A stretch of DNA of 52,533 bases. Origin: Desulfatirhabdium butyrativorans DSM 18734 (lineage in GTDB: Bacteria; Desulfobacterota; Desulfobacteria; Desulfobacterales; Desulfatirhabdiaceae). Positions within the stretch are counted from its first letter, which is position 1, and each line of letters begins with the position of its first letter. Of this stretch, positions 33,037 to 42,770 are shown one piece after another. Under the pieces are notes generated by a model. That model did no database searches, was not told the DNA's origin, and saw only the letters and a list, made by a program, of their open reading frames with translations. The stretch is from the NCBI RefSeq assembly GCF_000429925.1, contig NZ_AUCU01000019.1, positions 1 through 52,533 on the forward strand, read 5' to 3'. Position numbers and translations under genes: made by a program.

Positions 33037-34923
33037 TTACGATCCGGACGCCTCCGGCGGTGAAGCCTTCAGCAGAATCATCATCGCGGTCAGGGCCGCA
33101 GGTGTCATGCCGTCGATCCGCGATGCCTGGCCCAGATTGGCAGGGCGCACGGCATCGAGTTTTCCCCGAAGTTCTTTGGACAACCCGTGGACCTTTTCGT
33201 AATCGAATCCTTCGGGAATACGCATCCGCTCCAGATGGCGAAATTTTTCGATTTCGCGAACCTGCCTTTCGATGTACCCGGCGTACTTGATTTCAATTTG
33301 TGTCTGAACCTCCGCCCTCCTGGAGATCGGTTCATCCGGCGGCGCCAGAAGCCGGACAATCCCATAATCGATTTCCCCGCGTTTCAGCAGTTGATCCAGA
33401 TGGATGCCATTGTCGATGGCCGGGCTCGAGCGGGATTCGAGGTACCGGTTGACATCCTCCGATGGCTTGATGACGATGGAACGGATGCGCCGGATTTCTG
33501 AATCGATTTCCTTCCGGAGCTCCCGTACATGCCGAACCTTCTCGCTGTCGATCAGACCAAGCTCATGCCCTTTTTCCATCAAGCGCAAGTCCGCATTGTC
33601 CTCCCGCAGCATCAGCCGGTATTCCGCCCGTGATGTGAACATCCGGTAGGGCTCCCGGGTGCCCCGGGTGATCAGATCATCCACCATGACGGCGATATAG
33701 GCCTGCGAGCGATCCAGCAGGAAAGGGGGCCTCTTCTGAATCTGGCAGGCTGCATTGATGCCTGCCCACAGCCCTTGACCTGCGGCCTCTTCATAGCCTG
33801 AGGTGCCGTTGATCTGGCCCGCGAGAAACAGGCCCCGGATTGTCTTGGTTTCCAATGTCGGCCTCAGTTGGACCGGATTGACATAATCGTATTCGATGGC
33901 GTAGGCGGGTCGCATGATGCGGGCCTCTTCGAGCCCTTCGACGGCATGGACAACCTGAAGCTGGATTTCCACCGGAAGGCTGTTCCCGAGGCCGCTGGCA
34001 TAGATTTCGTCGGTTTCCAGCCCTTCGTGCTCGAGGATCACATGATGCCGATCCCGTTCGGGGAATTTGACGACCTTGTCTTCAAACGACGGGCAATACC
34101 GGGCCGAGGTACCTGTGATCACCCCGCCGTATAAGGCGCTTTTTTCGAGATTCCGGCGGACGATTTCATGGCAGCGCGCGTTGGTGTGTCCCATGTAACT
34201 GGGAACCTGGGGCATCGATATGCCTTGCGAGGAGAAGGAGAATGGGGTTGGGTTCTCTTCGGAGGATTGTGGCGTGAATTTGGAAAAATCGATGCTTGCC
34301 CGATGCAGTCTCGGCGGTGTGCCGGTTTTGAGTCGTCCCAGAGAAAAGCCGAGGCTCCTTAAATGCTCGGCAAGGCCATACGAAGCGAATTCGCCTGCCC
34401 GACCGGCCCGGATCGAACGAAACCCGATATGCACCAGCCCGCTCAGAAAGGTTCCCGTTGCAAGAACAACCGCAGGGGCTTCGTAAACGAGCCCGGTATG
34501 ATCCTCTACCCCGCATATCCGGTCATTTTCCACGATGAGCCGCTCGACCATGCCCTGCTTCAGATCGAGGCCTGGCTGCCTTTCCAGAACCGCTTTCATC
34601 GTGATGTGGTAGCGGTTTTTATCGTTTTGGGTTCTGGATGACTGAACGGCAGGCCCTTTCTTGGTATTGAGGGTTCGGAATTGGATGGCCGTCTGATCGG
34701 CCACCCTGGCCATTTCGCCGCCGAGCGCATCGATTTCCTTGACGATCTGCCCTTTGGCGGTTCCGCCGATGGACGGGCTGCATGGCATGGCAGCCACCTT
34801 GTCCAGATCGATGGCGAGAACCAGCACCCTGCAGCCCATACGCGCCGCGGCAAGGCCGGCTTCGCATCCGGCATGTCCGGCGCCGACGACGATGACATCG
34901 TAAGACAGAGCGGAATTTTCCAT
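33037..34923 (-). CDS. mnmG: tRNA uridine-5-carboxymethylaminomethyl modification enzyme MnmG (GidA)
   Basis: This is a 628-residue protein, standard length. The FAD site is DVIVVGAGHAGCEAGLAAAR, followed by MPCSPSIGGTAKGQIVKEID, GTFLSGLVHIG, RLKTGTPPRLH and GQINGTSGYEEAAGQG. With MnmE it builds the (carboxymethyl)aminomethyl group on the wobble uridine of several tRNAs. The ATG at 34923 (AGGA upstream) is preferred over a TTG at 34938. A family-typical helical C-terminus is present. It is divergent from the radical SAM gene at 35019. mnmE is not in the window. Confidence 0.95.
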   Translation of the reverse strand: MENSALSYDVIVVGAGHAGCEAGLAAARMGCRVLVLAIDLDKVAAMPCSPSIGGTAKGQIVKEIDALGGEMARVADQTAIQFRTLNTKKGPAVQSSRTQNDKNRYHITMKAVLERQPGLDLKQGMVERLIVENDRICGVEDHTGLVYEAPAVVLATGTFLSGLVHIGFRSIRAGRAGEFASYGLAEHLRSLGFSLGRLKTGTPPRLHRASIDFSKFTPQSSEENPTPFSFSSQGISMPQVPSYMGHTNARCHEIVRRNLEKSALYGGVITGTSARYCPSFEDKVVKFPERDRHHVILEHEGLETDEIYASGLGNSLPVEIQLQVVHAVEGLEEARIMRPAYAIEYDYVNPVQLRPTLETKTIRGLFLAGQINGTSGYEEAAGQGLWAGINAACQIQKRPPFLLDRSQAYIAVMVDDLITRGTREPYRMFTSRAEYRLMLREDNADLRLMEKGHELGLIDSEKVRHVRELRKEIDSEIRRIRSIVIKPSEDVNRYLESRSSPAIDNGIHLDQLLKRGEIDYGIVRLLAPPDEPISRRAEVQTQIEIKYAGYIERQVREIEKFRHLERMRIPEGFDYEKVHGLSKELRGKLDAVRPANLGQASRIDGMTPAALTAMMILLKASPPEASGS

Positions 34924-34970
34924 TTGAATCCTGTCCAAGTTGTGATAGGAATGGCGCTTCTTTTGACGGG

Positions 34971-35000
34971 AGCATATCAGGAGCCGGGTGCAGGGGTCAA
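34971..35000 (-). promoter_or_regulatory. Probable promoter of mnmG
   Basis: On the minus strand TTGACC (plus 34995-35000) and TATGCT (plus 34971-34976) are 18 bases apart. They match consensus in 5 and 4 of 6 positions. Transcription would begin about 40 bases before the mnmG ATG. The site lies in the 95-base gap shared with the divergent radical SAM gene. Confidence 0.5.
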
Positions 35001-35018
35001 GCGACGGGGCTGCAAGGC

Positions 35019-35948
35019 ATGGAAAAACGGTACAGCGATTACAATGCCTATCTCAGGAAGCGATTCGGCTGCCGGGTACAGAAGATTACGCTCGATGCCG
35101 GGCTGGGATGTCCGAACCGGGACGGACGTGTTGGCACAGGCGGCTGTATATACTGCAACGCCAGAGGTTCAGGAACAGGGGCGGCAGCCAGGGGGCAATC
35201 CATCCGCCGGCAGCTCGAAATCGGCATGGAGCGGATGCGCAGGCGATACAAGGCTGAAAAATTCATCGCCTATTTTCAATCCTTTTCCAATACCGATGCA
35301 CCCATTGACGTATTGGAGAGGCTTTACGGCGAGGCTCTTTCCATGCCCGACGTTGTCGGGCTTTCGATCGGGACGCGTCCCGATTGCGTCGGGCCCGGTG
35401 TACTTGAATTGCTGGCTCGATTTGCGTCCCGGTGCATGTTGTGGATGGAGTACGGCCTGCAATCCTGCCACGACAGCACGCTTGCAGCCATCAACCGGGG
35501 GCATGACCGGGCGTGTTTCGAAAAGGCGGTGGTTGACACACGCGCTCTCGGCATTCCGGTCTGCGCTCACATCATTCTGGGCCTGCCGGGTGAAACGTTG
35601 GAAATGATGCTCGAAACGGCGCGTTTTCTGGCCGATCTGCACATCGATGGCATCAAGATTCATCTGCTGTATGTCGTTCGGGGAACGCCTATGGAACGAT
35701 TGCTTCGCAGCGGCGCATACCGGTGCCTGGAACGGGAGGCATACGTCGATACGGTTTGCAACATTCTCGCCTTGCTCCCTCCCTCGACGGTGATCCATCG
35801 GTTGACCGGGGACCCCCATCCGGATGAGCTTGTGGCGCCGCTTTGGGCCCTGGAAAAGCGGAAAAACCTGCAGGCTATCGACCATCGGCTGGAGGAAATG
35901 AATATCGTTCAGGGGATGCATTTTCGAAAGGATACTGTCGCAGCATGA
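35019..35948 (+). CDS. TIGR01212-family radical SAM protein (YhcC-like)
   Basis: This is a 309-residue protein. It begins RYSDYNAYLRKRFGCRVQKI and has the unusual iron-sulfur motif of this family, in which the first cysteine (GLGCPNRDG) is far from the last two (GGCIYC). AYFQSFSNTDAP, SIGTRPDC, WMEYGLQSCHDSTL and HIILGLPGET follow. The function of the family is not settled. Its stop overlaps the start of the next gene as ATGA (35945-35948), so the two are translationally coupled. Confidence 0.9.
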   Translation: MEKRYSDYNAYLRKRFGCRVQKITLDAGLGCPNRDGRVGTGGCIYCNARGSGTGAAARGQSIRRQLEIGMERMRRRYKAEKFIAYFQSFSNTDAPIDVLERLYGEALSMPDVVGLSIGTRPDCVGPGVLELLARFASRCMLWMEYGLQSCHDSTLAAINRGHDRACFEKAVVDTRALGIPVCAHIILGLPGETLEMMLETARFLADLHIDGIKIHLLYVVRGTPMERLLRSGAYRCLEREAYVDTVCNILALLPPSTVIHRLTGDPHPDELVAPLWALEKRKNLQAIDHRLEEMNIVQGMHFRKDTVAA

Positions 35949-37531
35949 TCGTTACGGAAATATTGGCCCGAAACGCCCGGATGTATCCGGAGGAGACGTC
36001 GCTGATCGAGCGCAATCCGCAACAGGGAACACGGTTGGAATTGAGCTGGCGGGAATTCGATGAACTTGCCGACCGGATTGCGGCCATACTGATCAGTCGG
36101 GGTGTCGGGAAGGGAGACCGGGTTGTGCAGCTCATGATGAACGGGATTTACTGGCTTCCCGTTTATTTCGGCATTCTCCGGACCGGGGCGGTTGTCGTTC
36201 CCTTGAACTACCGATTCGATGCCATCACGATTCGAAAATGCGTTCAGACGGCGCAGGCTAAGGTGATGGTTTTCGGATCGGAATTTATCGAACGGATCCT
36301 TGCCGAAAAAGGCAATCTCGATACCTGGGTTCGCCATTATCTGTTTGCAGAGGAAAAGGCGGGTTGTCCGGGCTTTGCCGAAAATCTACTCCCCATTGCG
36401 GCTGCGCTGAAGACAGAGGAGCTTGCGTTGGCCATAGAAACTCCGCTTGTGACCGATCCTGCAGGCCTGTATTTCACCTCCGGAACGACGGGAGATCCCA
36501 AAGGCGTGTTGTTGACGCACCGGAATCTTGAGAGCGCCTGCTATATCGAAAATGCGCACCATCGGCAGCAGCATGAAGACAATTTTCTGCTGATTCCCCC
36601 CTTGTACCACACAGGCGCCAAGATGCACTGGTTCGGCAGTTTCATTGTGGGCGCGAAAGCCGTGATCCTGAAAGGCGCCGATCCGCAAAGCATTCTGGAA
36701 GCTGTATCGGAGGAGCAGGCTACCATCGTCTGGCTTCTCGTTCCCTGGGCGCTCGATATCCTCTTTGCGGTCGAAAGCGGCGAGATCAAGCTCGATCGCT
36801 ACCGGCTGGCGCAGTGGCGGCTGATGCATATCGGCGCCCAGCCCGTTCCCCCAAGCCTGATCCGGGAGTGGCGCAAACATTTTCCGGCGCAGCAATACGA
36901 TACGAATTACGGACTGACCGAAAGCACAGGTCCTGGCTGTGTTCATCTCGGGATTGAAAACACGCATAAAATCGGCTCGATTGGGAAAGCCGGTTTTGAC
37001 TGGGAGGCCCGCATCCTCTCAATGGATGGAAAGCCTGCGGCCCGGGGCGAGGCCGGCGAGCTGGTGGTCCGGGGGCCGGGCGTGATGCAGGAATATTATC
37101 GCAATCCCGATGCCACGCGGGAAGTTTTAATCGATGGGTGGTTGCATACCGGGGATATTGCGCGGGAAGATGCGGATGGATTCATCTGGCTGGTCGACCG
37201 GAAGAAGGATGTGATCATTACGGGCGGTGAAAATATCTATCCCGTGGAAATCGAGGATTATCTCCAGTCTCATGTCAAGATTCAGGATGTGGCCGTCATT
37301 GGTATTCCGAGCCTGAGGCTGGGTGAAATACCGGTGGCCATCGTCCAGTTGAAGCCCGGCATGGAAGCGAGCAAGGAGGAGATTCTGGGCTTCTGTGAAG
37401 GATTGCCCCGCTACAAACGTCCCCGGAAAATCTATTTCGATACGGTTCCCCGAAACCCAACGGGAAAAATCGAAAAGCCCAGACTCCGCAAACACTATGG
37501 CGGCCAATCGGAGAGTTTTCAGATCGGCTGA
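35945..37531 (+). CDS. AMP-dependent acyl-CoA synthetase/ligase (long-chain fatty-acid type)
   Basis: This is a 528-residue protein. It has the ANL motifs: YFTSGTTGDPKGVLLTHRN (A3, P-loop), YDTNYGLTESTGPG (A5), DGWLHTGDIAREDADGFIWL (A7), VDRKKDVIITGGENIYPVEI (A8), and PRNPTGKIEK with the catalytic lysine at A10. The enzyme activates a carboxylic acid to an acyl-adenylate and passes it to CoA. The substrate cannot be read from the sequence; fatty or aromatic acids are typical. No ACP or polyketide context is present. Coupled to the radical SAM gene, which is an odd functional partner. Confidence 0.88.
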   Translation: MIVTEILARNARMYPEETSLIERNPQQGTRLELSWREFDELADRIAAILISRGVGKGDRVVQLMMNGIYWLPVYFGILRTGAVVVPLNYRFDAITIRKCVQTAQAKVMVFGSEFIERILAEKGNLDTWVRHYLFAEEKAGCPGFAENLLPIAAALKTEELALAIETPLVTDPAGLYFTSGTTGDPKGVLLTHRNLESACYIENAHHRQQHEDNFLLIPPLYHTGAKMHWFGSFIVGAKAVILKGADPQSILEAVSEEQATIVWLLVPWALDILFAVESGEIKLDRYRLAQWRLMHIGAQPVPPSLIREWRKHFPAQQYDTNYGLTESTGPGCVHLGIENTHKIGSIGKAGFDWEARILSMDGKPAARGEAGELVVRGPGVMQEYYRNPDATREVLIDGWLHTGDIAREDADGFIWLVDRKKDVIITGGENIYPVEIEDYLQSHVKIQDVAVIGIPSLRLGEIPVAIVQLKPGMEASKEEILGFCEGLPRYKRPRKIYFDTVPRNPTGKIEKPRLRKHYGGQSESFQIG

Positions 37532-37591
37532 TCCTTACCGCCGCCCCCAGGGATGAAATTCCGATTGTCCTTCCGATAGCAGCATTGGATC

Positions 37592-37830
37592 GTCATTCCG
37601 GCGAAAGCCGCAATGACGATCCATGAGAGCGGGACTTGGACACATTATGGGCCCCGGCTTTCGCCGGGGTGACGGGCCCAGGGAATTTCGATTACGATTA
37701 CGGCAACGATTATCGTCGGCATGAGGAATCCAGAACGTTGGCCTACGCTGGACCTCGTAGGGGCGACCGGCCGGTCGCCCCTACAGGCTCCCCCCTGCTC
37801 ACTCACTTCTGAGTTCTGACTCCTGATGTT
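37592..37830. repeat. Cluster of three kinds of dispersed palindromes (337-base gap, no gene)
   Basis: 37592-37617 and 37651-37673 are hairpins of the widely seen ATTCCGGCGAAAGCC type. 37720-37793 is copy 2 of the family-4 palindrome, perfect at 37757-37784 and inverted relative to 31335-31410, with the shared GGAATCCAGAACGTTGGCC tail. 37801-37830 has TTCTGAGTTCTGACTCCTGA, a short family-3 array. All lie between the convergent 3' ends of the AMP ligase and glycogen phosphorylase genes. Confidence 0.7.
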
Positions 37831-37868
37831 CGACTTCCCTGGCAATCAAGCTGTTACCCCTGTTCCAA

Positions 37869-40352
37869 TCATTCCTCTTTCGTGATCGGAACAGAGGTGG
37901 CTTTCCAAATCTCTTCGTTGTATTCCCGAATGGTTCGGTCGGATGAAAATTTTCCGATTCTGGCTACATTCGAAATCGATTTGCGTGTCCAGGTATCCGG
38001 ATCTGCATAAAAATCATCGATGGCCGAGTGCGCATTGCAATAGGCTTTGAAATCCGCCAGCACCATGAACGGATCGGCATACTGGATGCGATCCATCAGG
38101 GGATGAAACATATCGGGCTCTTCCGGGCTGAAAAACCCTTCGCGGATCAAATCGATGACCTGCTGCAACACGGGGTCCTGGCTGCAGATGTCCCACGGCG
38201 CATAATTGGAGGCGAGCTCCCGTACCTGTTGAGCCGTCATCCCGAAGATCACGATGTTTTCCTCGCCTACTTCCTCCATGATCTCGATGTTGGCCCCATC
38301 CAGTGTGCCGATGGTCAGGGCGCCGTTCAGGGCGAATTTCATATTGGATGTGCCGGATGCTTCATAGCCTGCCGTTGAAATCTGCTCGGAGACGTCGGCT
38401 GCCGGAAAAATCTTTTCCGCCACGGAAACCCGATAGTTGGGCAAAAAAACGATTTTGAGCCGATCCAGCGTCGAGGTGTCCCGGTTGATCATTTCTGCGG
38501 CATGGCAGATCAGTTTGATGATCATTTTGGCGTAGTAGTATCCAGGGGCTGCCTTTCCGCCGAAGATGAAGGTCCTTGGCGCAAAGGATGCATCGGGATT
38601 GTTCTTCATCGTCAGCCACCGGTAGATTACGTGCAGAATGTTGAGGGTCTGTCGTTTGTATTCATGGATACGTTTGACCTGCACATCGAAGATCGATTCG
38701 GGGTTTACGATGGTGCCCGTCAATTTTCGGATGGTTTCGGCAAGCCGTTTTTTGTTGAGCAATTTGGTTTCACGCCAGTTCTTGCGAAATGCGGCATCTT
38801 CAGAGAATTGCTCGATGGATCGGAGTTGATCGAGATCGGTGATCCATTTGTCTCCGATATGATGGGTGATCAACCGGGCCAAATCCGGATTGGCCAGCAG
38901 AAGCCAGCGCCTCGGCGTGACGCCGTTGGTTTTGTTGTTGAACCGATTGGGGAACATTTCATCGAAGTCCCGAAGCTCGAACTCCCGAAGCAGTCGGGTA
39001 TGCAAAGCGGCCACGCCGTTGACCGAATGGGATCCAACGATAGCCAGGTGAGCCATGCGCACTTTCTTGACGTCGCCTTCTTCGATCAGGGACATGCGGC
39101 GCAGCCGGTCGTTGTCCCGCATGAAGCGGATGGATACGTCCCGCAAAAACCGGCGGTTGATTTCATAGATGATTTGCAGATGCCGCGGTAAAATGTTTTC
39201 GAACATGGGCACCGGCCATTTTTCCAGCGCTTCCGCAAGCAGGGTGTGGTTGGTGAAAGCGCAAGCCCGGGTGGTGATCTCCCAGGCTGCTTCCCAGGAC
39301 ATCTGGTATTTGTCGAGAAACAGCCGCATCAGCTCGGCTACGGCAAGGGATGGATGGGTATCGTTGAGATGAATGGCCACCTTGTCGGCAAATGTATCGA
39401 AATTGTCGTGGTTGACGAGGTAACGGCGGATGATGTCCTTGATCGAGCAGCAGACAAAAAAATACTCCTGTTTCAGGCGAAGTTCCTTTCCCTGCATTTC
39501 CTGATCGTTGGGATAGAGAACCTTGGAAATATTTTCCGAGATGTTTTTTTCCTCGACGGCCTTGAGGTAATCTCCGTGCTGAAAGTAATTCAGGTCGAAT
39601 TCCTTGGATGCCCGGGCGGACCATAGCCGCAGCGTGTTTACCGTGTTGTTTCCATATCCTGCAATGGGGATATCGTAAGCCATGCCGATGACGTTGCTGG
39701 TATCAATCCATTCCGATTTCAGCCTGCCTTCGCCATCGACGGTTTGTTTGACACGGCCATAATAGTGAACGTTGAAGGTGTATTCGGGACGGGCGATCTC
39801 CCAGGGGTTGCCAAATTTCAACCAGTTTTCGGGCAGTTCAACCTGTTCGAGGTTCTTGATGGCCTGATCGAAGATGCCGAACTCATATCGTATGCCGTAA
39901 CCGTAAGCGGGGATCTGCATCGTTGCCAGCGAATCGAGAAAACAGGCGGCAAGTCTGCCCAGTCCGCCGTTTCCCAACCCCATATCGGGTTCCTGTTCAG
40001 CCAGATCCTCCAGGCTGAGGTGGATTTCCTCGATGGCCTTTCTGGCTTCTTCGTAAATGCCGAGGTTGATGAGATTGTTGATCAGAACTCGACCCATCAG
40101 GTATTCGGCGGAAAGATAATAGATGCGCTTGACATCCTGCAGGTAGTAGCTCTGCTGGGTGTGAATCCAGCGCTCGACCATTCGGTCGCGGGCTGCAAGC
40201 GCGAGGGCATGGTACATATCCCGCCGGGTCGCCGTGTACTGGTCTTTGGAGAGGGAGTATTCGAGATGGTTGGCGAAGGACAGCAGAATGCTTTTGGCAT
40301 TCATTCCCTTGTTGAAAGTTCCCCAGGACTTGAACAGAACGCTGGTTTGCAT
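37869..40352 (-). CDS. glgP: Glycogen/starch/alpha-glucan phosphorylase
   Basis: This is an 827-residue protein, normal for the family. It has RIYYLSAEYLMGR, LGNGGLGRLAACFLDSLAT, GIRYEFGIF, HLNDTHPSLAVAELMR, KTNGVTPRRWLLL and VKRIHEYKRQ. The PLP site is EASGTSNMKFALNGALTIG with Lys672, followed by GTLDGANIEI. It releases glucose-1-phosphate from stored alpha-glucans. The ATG at 40352 has AAGGA about 9 bases upstream. The gene stands alone, so glycogen synthesis genes must be elsewhere. Confidence 0.95.
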   Translation of the reverse strand: MQTSVLFKSWGTFNKGMNAKSILLSFANHLEYSLSKDQYTATRRDMYHALALAARDRMVERWIHTQQSYYLQDVKRIYYLSAEYLMGRVLINNLINLGIYEEARKAIEEIHLSLEDLAEQEPDMGLGNGGLGRLAACFLDSLATMQIPAYGYGIRYEFGIFDQAIKNLEQVELPENWLKFGNPWEIARPEYTFNVHYYGRVKQTVDGEGRLKSEWIDTSNVIGMAYDIPIAGYGNNTVNTLRLWSARASKEFDLNYFQHGDYLKAVEEKNISENISKVLYPNDQEMQGKELRLKQEYFFVCCSIKDIIRRYLVNHDNFDTFADKVAIHLNDTHPSLAVAELMRLFLDKYQMSWEAAWEITTRACAFTNHTLLAEALEKWPVPMFENILPRHLQIIYEINRRFLRDVSIRFMRDNDRLRRMSLIEEGDVKKVRMAHLAIVGSHSVNGVAALHTRLLREFELRDFDEMFPNRFNNKTNGVTPRRWLLLANPDLARLITHHIGDKWITDLDQLRSIEQFSEDAAFRKNWRETKLLNKKRLAETIRKLTGTIVNPESIFDVQVKRIHEYKRQTLNILHVIYRWLTMKNNPDASFAPRTFIFGGKAAPGYYYAKMIIKLICHAAEMINRDTSTLDRLKIVFLPNYRVSVAEKIFPAADVSEQISTAGYEASGTSNMKFALNGALTIGTLDGANIEIMEEVGEENIVIFGMTAQQVRELASNYAPWDICSQDPVLQQVIDLIREGFFSPEEPDMFHPLMDRIQYADPFMVLADFKAYCNAHSAIDDFYADPDTWTRKSISNVARIGKFSSDRTIREYNEEIWKATSVPITKEE

Positions 40353-40793
40353 GGGATGGTCCTTTCAGGAGTCGTCTTCGATGGCTTCCGGCAAGGGCGG
40401 AGGTCTCGTCTCTCGGAATTGCGCTTCCTCCTGATGGATCGGAGCGCAGGGGAACATGGGATTTACCCCTGACAGAGCGGGATGCCTCGTCTGCGGCCTT
40501 TCGCTGAAGCCGACTGAAAATGGATCCGATATGTATCTATCTTTCAGCAATAGGGATTTGTCGGGAAGGGCAATGCATTTTCTCATCATATGGGCCATTC
40601 TTTTGACAGCGTCAAGTATTTTGTGGCTTATGCTGCGGTACAGAACGCATTGTACGACTTCGGTTTCTTTGTTGAATGATCTTGACAGCAGCAAATGTAT
40701 ACAATATGTAGCGCTTGGAACATCGGGCGGGCTTTCGCCGGGGTAACGGCGAACGAAGAAGCTATTTGCTTTCTTTTTGGCGAGGAGGAGTGC
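40353..40793. other. Intergenic region, 441 bases, with a family-2 repeat fragment
   Basis: The only clear structure is TGCGGCCTTTCGCTGAAGCC at about 40492-40511, which resembles the right arm of the element at 372-495, preceded by the matching TGCCTCGT context (fragment 40484-40513). TTGACA occurs at 40603 and 40682. Neither has a good -10 box at the right distance, so they are only candidate -35 boxes for the downstream gene. Short reading frames here show no recognisable protein. Confidence 0.4.
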
Positions 40794-42023
40794 ATGGACC
40801 TTTATATGGCCAGGCAGCCCATTTTCGATCGGAACAAGGCCGTCCTGGGGTACGAACTCCTGTTCCGGGATGGTATCCAGTCCTGTTTCCCTTCGGTAGA
40901 TGGCTCTGTTGCCACCAGCTGTGTGCTCTCCCAGAGTTTTTTCGCGGAGGACATCGAACAGGTTGTCCTGAAGCGGAAGGCCTTCATCAATTTTCCGGAA
41001 AATCTCCTGCTGAACCGTACCCCGACACTTTTCCCGAAAGACCATCTCGTTGTCGAAATTCTGGAAACGGTTCGGTTGACCGAGGAAGTCTTTCAGGCGT
41101 TGAACGAACTTCACGGGCATGGATATGTACTTGCCTTGGACGATTTTGTTTTTACCGATGGGTATGAACAACTCTTTCCCATCATTGCCATTGTCAAAAT
41201 CGACATCCGCATCACGCCCCTGAATGTGCTGCAGCGATTTCTTCCGCGGTTCAAACCCCATCCCATGAAGCTGCTGGCTGAAAAAGTGGAAACCGAGGAG
41301 GAACTGCAACGATGCATGGATTTGGGGTTTGATTATTTTCAGGGGTATTTTTTCGACAAGCCGCAAACCATCCGGAGCAAGAGCCCGGGCAGTTCCCGAT
41401 TGGCTCTTGTTCAGCTCATGGCCGAGATCGCCCGGGAAGAGTTGCTCATCGACGATCTGGTGAAGATCATCGGCCACGATGTGGGCATTTCCTATTCGCT
41501 GCTGCGTTATATCAATTCGGCTTTCTTCTTTCGCGGGAGCGAGATTTCATCCATTCGCCAGGCACTGCTTCGTTTGGGGGAGGAAGGGATCAGGCGATTG
41601 ATCCCCGTTTTGGCCATGAGCCATGCAGGCATCGGAAAACCCAGCGAATTGATCCGAACGGCTGTGATCCGCGCCAAATTCTGTGAAATCGTCGCCGCAA
41701 AGCTTTCTATGGAAGATGCCGGATTGCGAAAGGAGATTCCAGAATGGTTCCTGACGGGTCTGTTTTCTGTCATCGATGCGATATTGGATGAGCCCATGGA
41801 GAAAGTGCTTGCCAGAATCAGCCTTTCATCGAAAATCCGAACGGCGTTGCTGAAACGCAAGGGACCGATGGCCGATGCTGTTGCGCTGATTCGTGCCTAT
41901 GAAACCGGAGATTGGTGTCAAGTGATCGATTTGTCCAAGGGGTTTGAATTCTCTTCAGATTCTGTTCCTGCCATATACTGGGAAGCTGTTTCATGGGCCG
42001 ACGCCTTGGCGGCGGTTCTATAA
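40794..42023 (+). CDS. EAL (degenerate)-HDOD signalling protein, YuxH-like
   Basis: This is a 409-residue protein. The N-terminal half is EAL-like: MARQPIFDRNKAVLGYELLF has YELLFRDG where active enzymes carry the EAL triplet, then FPKDHLVVEILETV and LALDDFVF. The key metal ligands look lost, so it probably binds rather than cuts c-di-GMP, or does neither. The C-terminal half is an HDOD domain (LIDDLVKIIGHDVGISYSLL, SSIRQALLRLGEEGIRRLI). YuxH-type proteins of this layout are common regulators of unknown output in this bacterial group. The ATG at 40794 has GAGGAGGAG upstream. It leads the PilZ and GGDEF genes. Confidence 0.88.
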   Translation: MDLYMARQPIFDRNKAVLGYELLFRDGIQSCFPSVDGSVATSCVLSQSFFAEDIEQVVLKRKAFINFPENLLLNRTPTLFPKDHLVVEILETVRLTEEVFQALNELHGHGYVLALDDFVFTDGYEQLFPIIAIVKIDIRITPLNVLQRFLPRFKPHPMKLLAEKVETEEELQRCMDLGFDYFQGYFFDKPQTIRSKSPGSSRLALVQLMAEIAREELLIDDLVKIIGHDVGISYSLLRYINSAFFFRGSEISSIRQALLRLGEEGIRRLIPVLAMSHAGIGKPSELIRTAVIRAKFCEIVAAKLSMEDAGLRKEIPEWFLTGLFSVIDAILDEPMEKVLARISLSSKIRTALLKRKGPMADAVALIRAYETGDWCQVIDLSKGFEFSSDSVPAIYWEAVSWADALAAVL

Positions 42024-42061
42024 TTCCCTTGCCAGATGTGTTTTGAGGATACAATTCCCAC

Positions 42062-42718
42062 ATGAATCCATCGAATGGTTCGAATCGTCTCAACATCGAA
42101 TTGGGCAGTCCGATCAACGTGCAATTTCCATCGGAGGATATCCGGTTCCCTTTTTTTCTGATCGGCATGGATATCGATAGAACCCTGATTGCCAAGCCCC
42201 AGCCCTCCCCGGTGCTAAATAGGCTGATCGTCGAAGGTCGGGAAGTGATTATCCGATATCTGTCCTTCGGCAGGGTCTTCGGTTTTCGCTCGTGTATTCA
42301 GGGTCATATCGTTCGACCTTTCCGAATGGTTTTTCTGAGCTATCCTGAGAAACTCGAAACCATCAATTTGAGACGGAAGGAAAGAATATACTGCTTTTTG
42401 CCCGCTTACCTCACGATTGATGGGGCGTCCGTAGCGGGGATGGTTGTCGATCTGAGTGAGGGGGGATGTCGATGGGTATGTCAAGGCGACCAGATGGGGG
42501 ATCGCAAGGCTCCGAACATCAATGCATCGATCCAGATGGCATTTCCACTTCCTGGAGAGTGCGGGGTGATGCAGTGCATGGTGATCGTCAGAAACATTTC
42601 TCAGGAAGCCGGGCAAGTAAAGATCGGTTTGTCCTTTTTCAACCTGGAACCGGAATCGTTGAAAAAGATCCAGCGTTATGTTACGGAAGCAAAGCAGTTT
42701 CAGCAGGGGATTGGGTGA
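42062..42718 (+). CDS. PilZ-domain c-di-GMP receptor protein
   Basis: This is a 218-residue protein with a YcgR-like N-terminal domain (PINVQFPSEDIRFPFFLIGM) and a C-terminal PilZ domain. c-di-GMP ligands are visible: R104-x3-R108 in NLRRKERI and D130-x-S132-x-x-G135 in VVDLSEGGC. YcgR-type proteins couple c-di-GMP to motility or secretion. It lies 38 bases after the EAL/HDOD gene and just before a diguanylate cyclase, so maker and receptor are adjacent. The ribosome site is weak. Confidence 0.85.
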   Translation: MNPSNGSNRLNIELGSPINVQFPSEDIRFPFFLIGMDIDRTLIAKPQPSPVLNRLIVEGREVIIRYLSFGRVFGFRSCIQGHIVRPFRMVFLSYPEKLETINLRRKERIYCFLPAYLTIDGASVAGMVVDLSEGGCRWVCQGDQMGDRKAPNINASIQMAFPLPGECGVMQCMVIVRNISQEAGQVKIGLSFFNLEPESLKKIQRYVTEAKQFQQGIG

Positions 42719-42770
42719 CCTGTATTCGGGTAGTGCTGACGAGGCAGTTGATGCATTGTGAAAGGATGCC

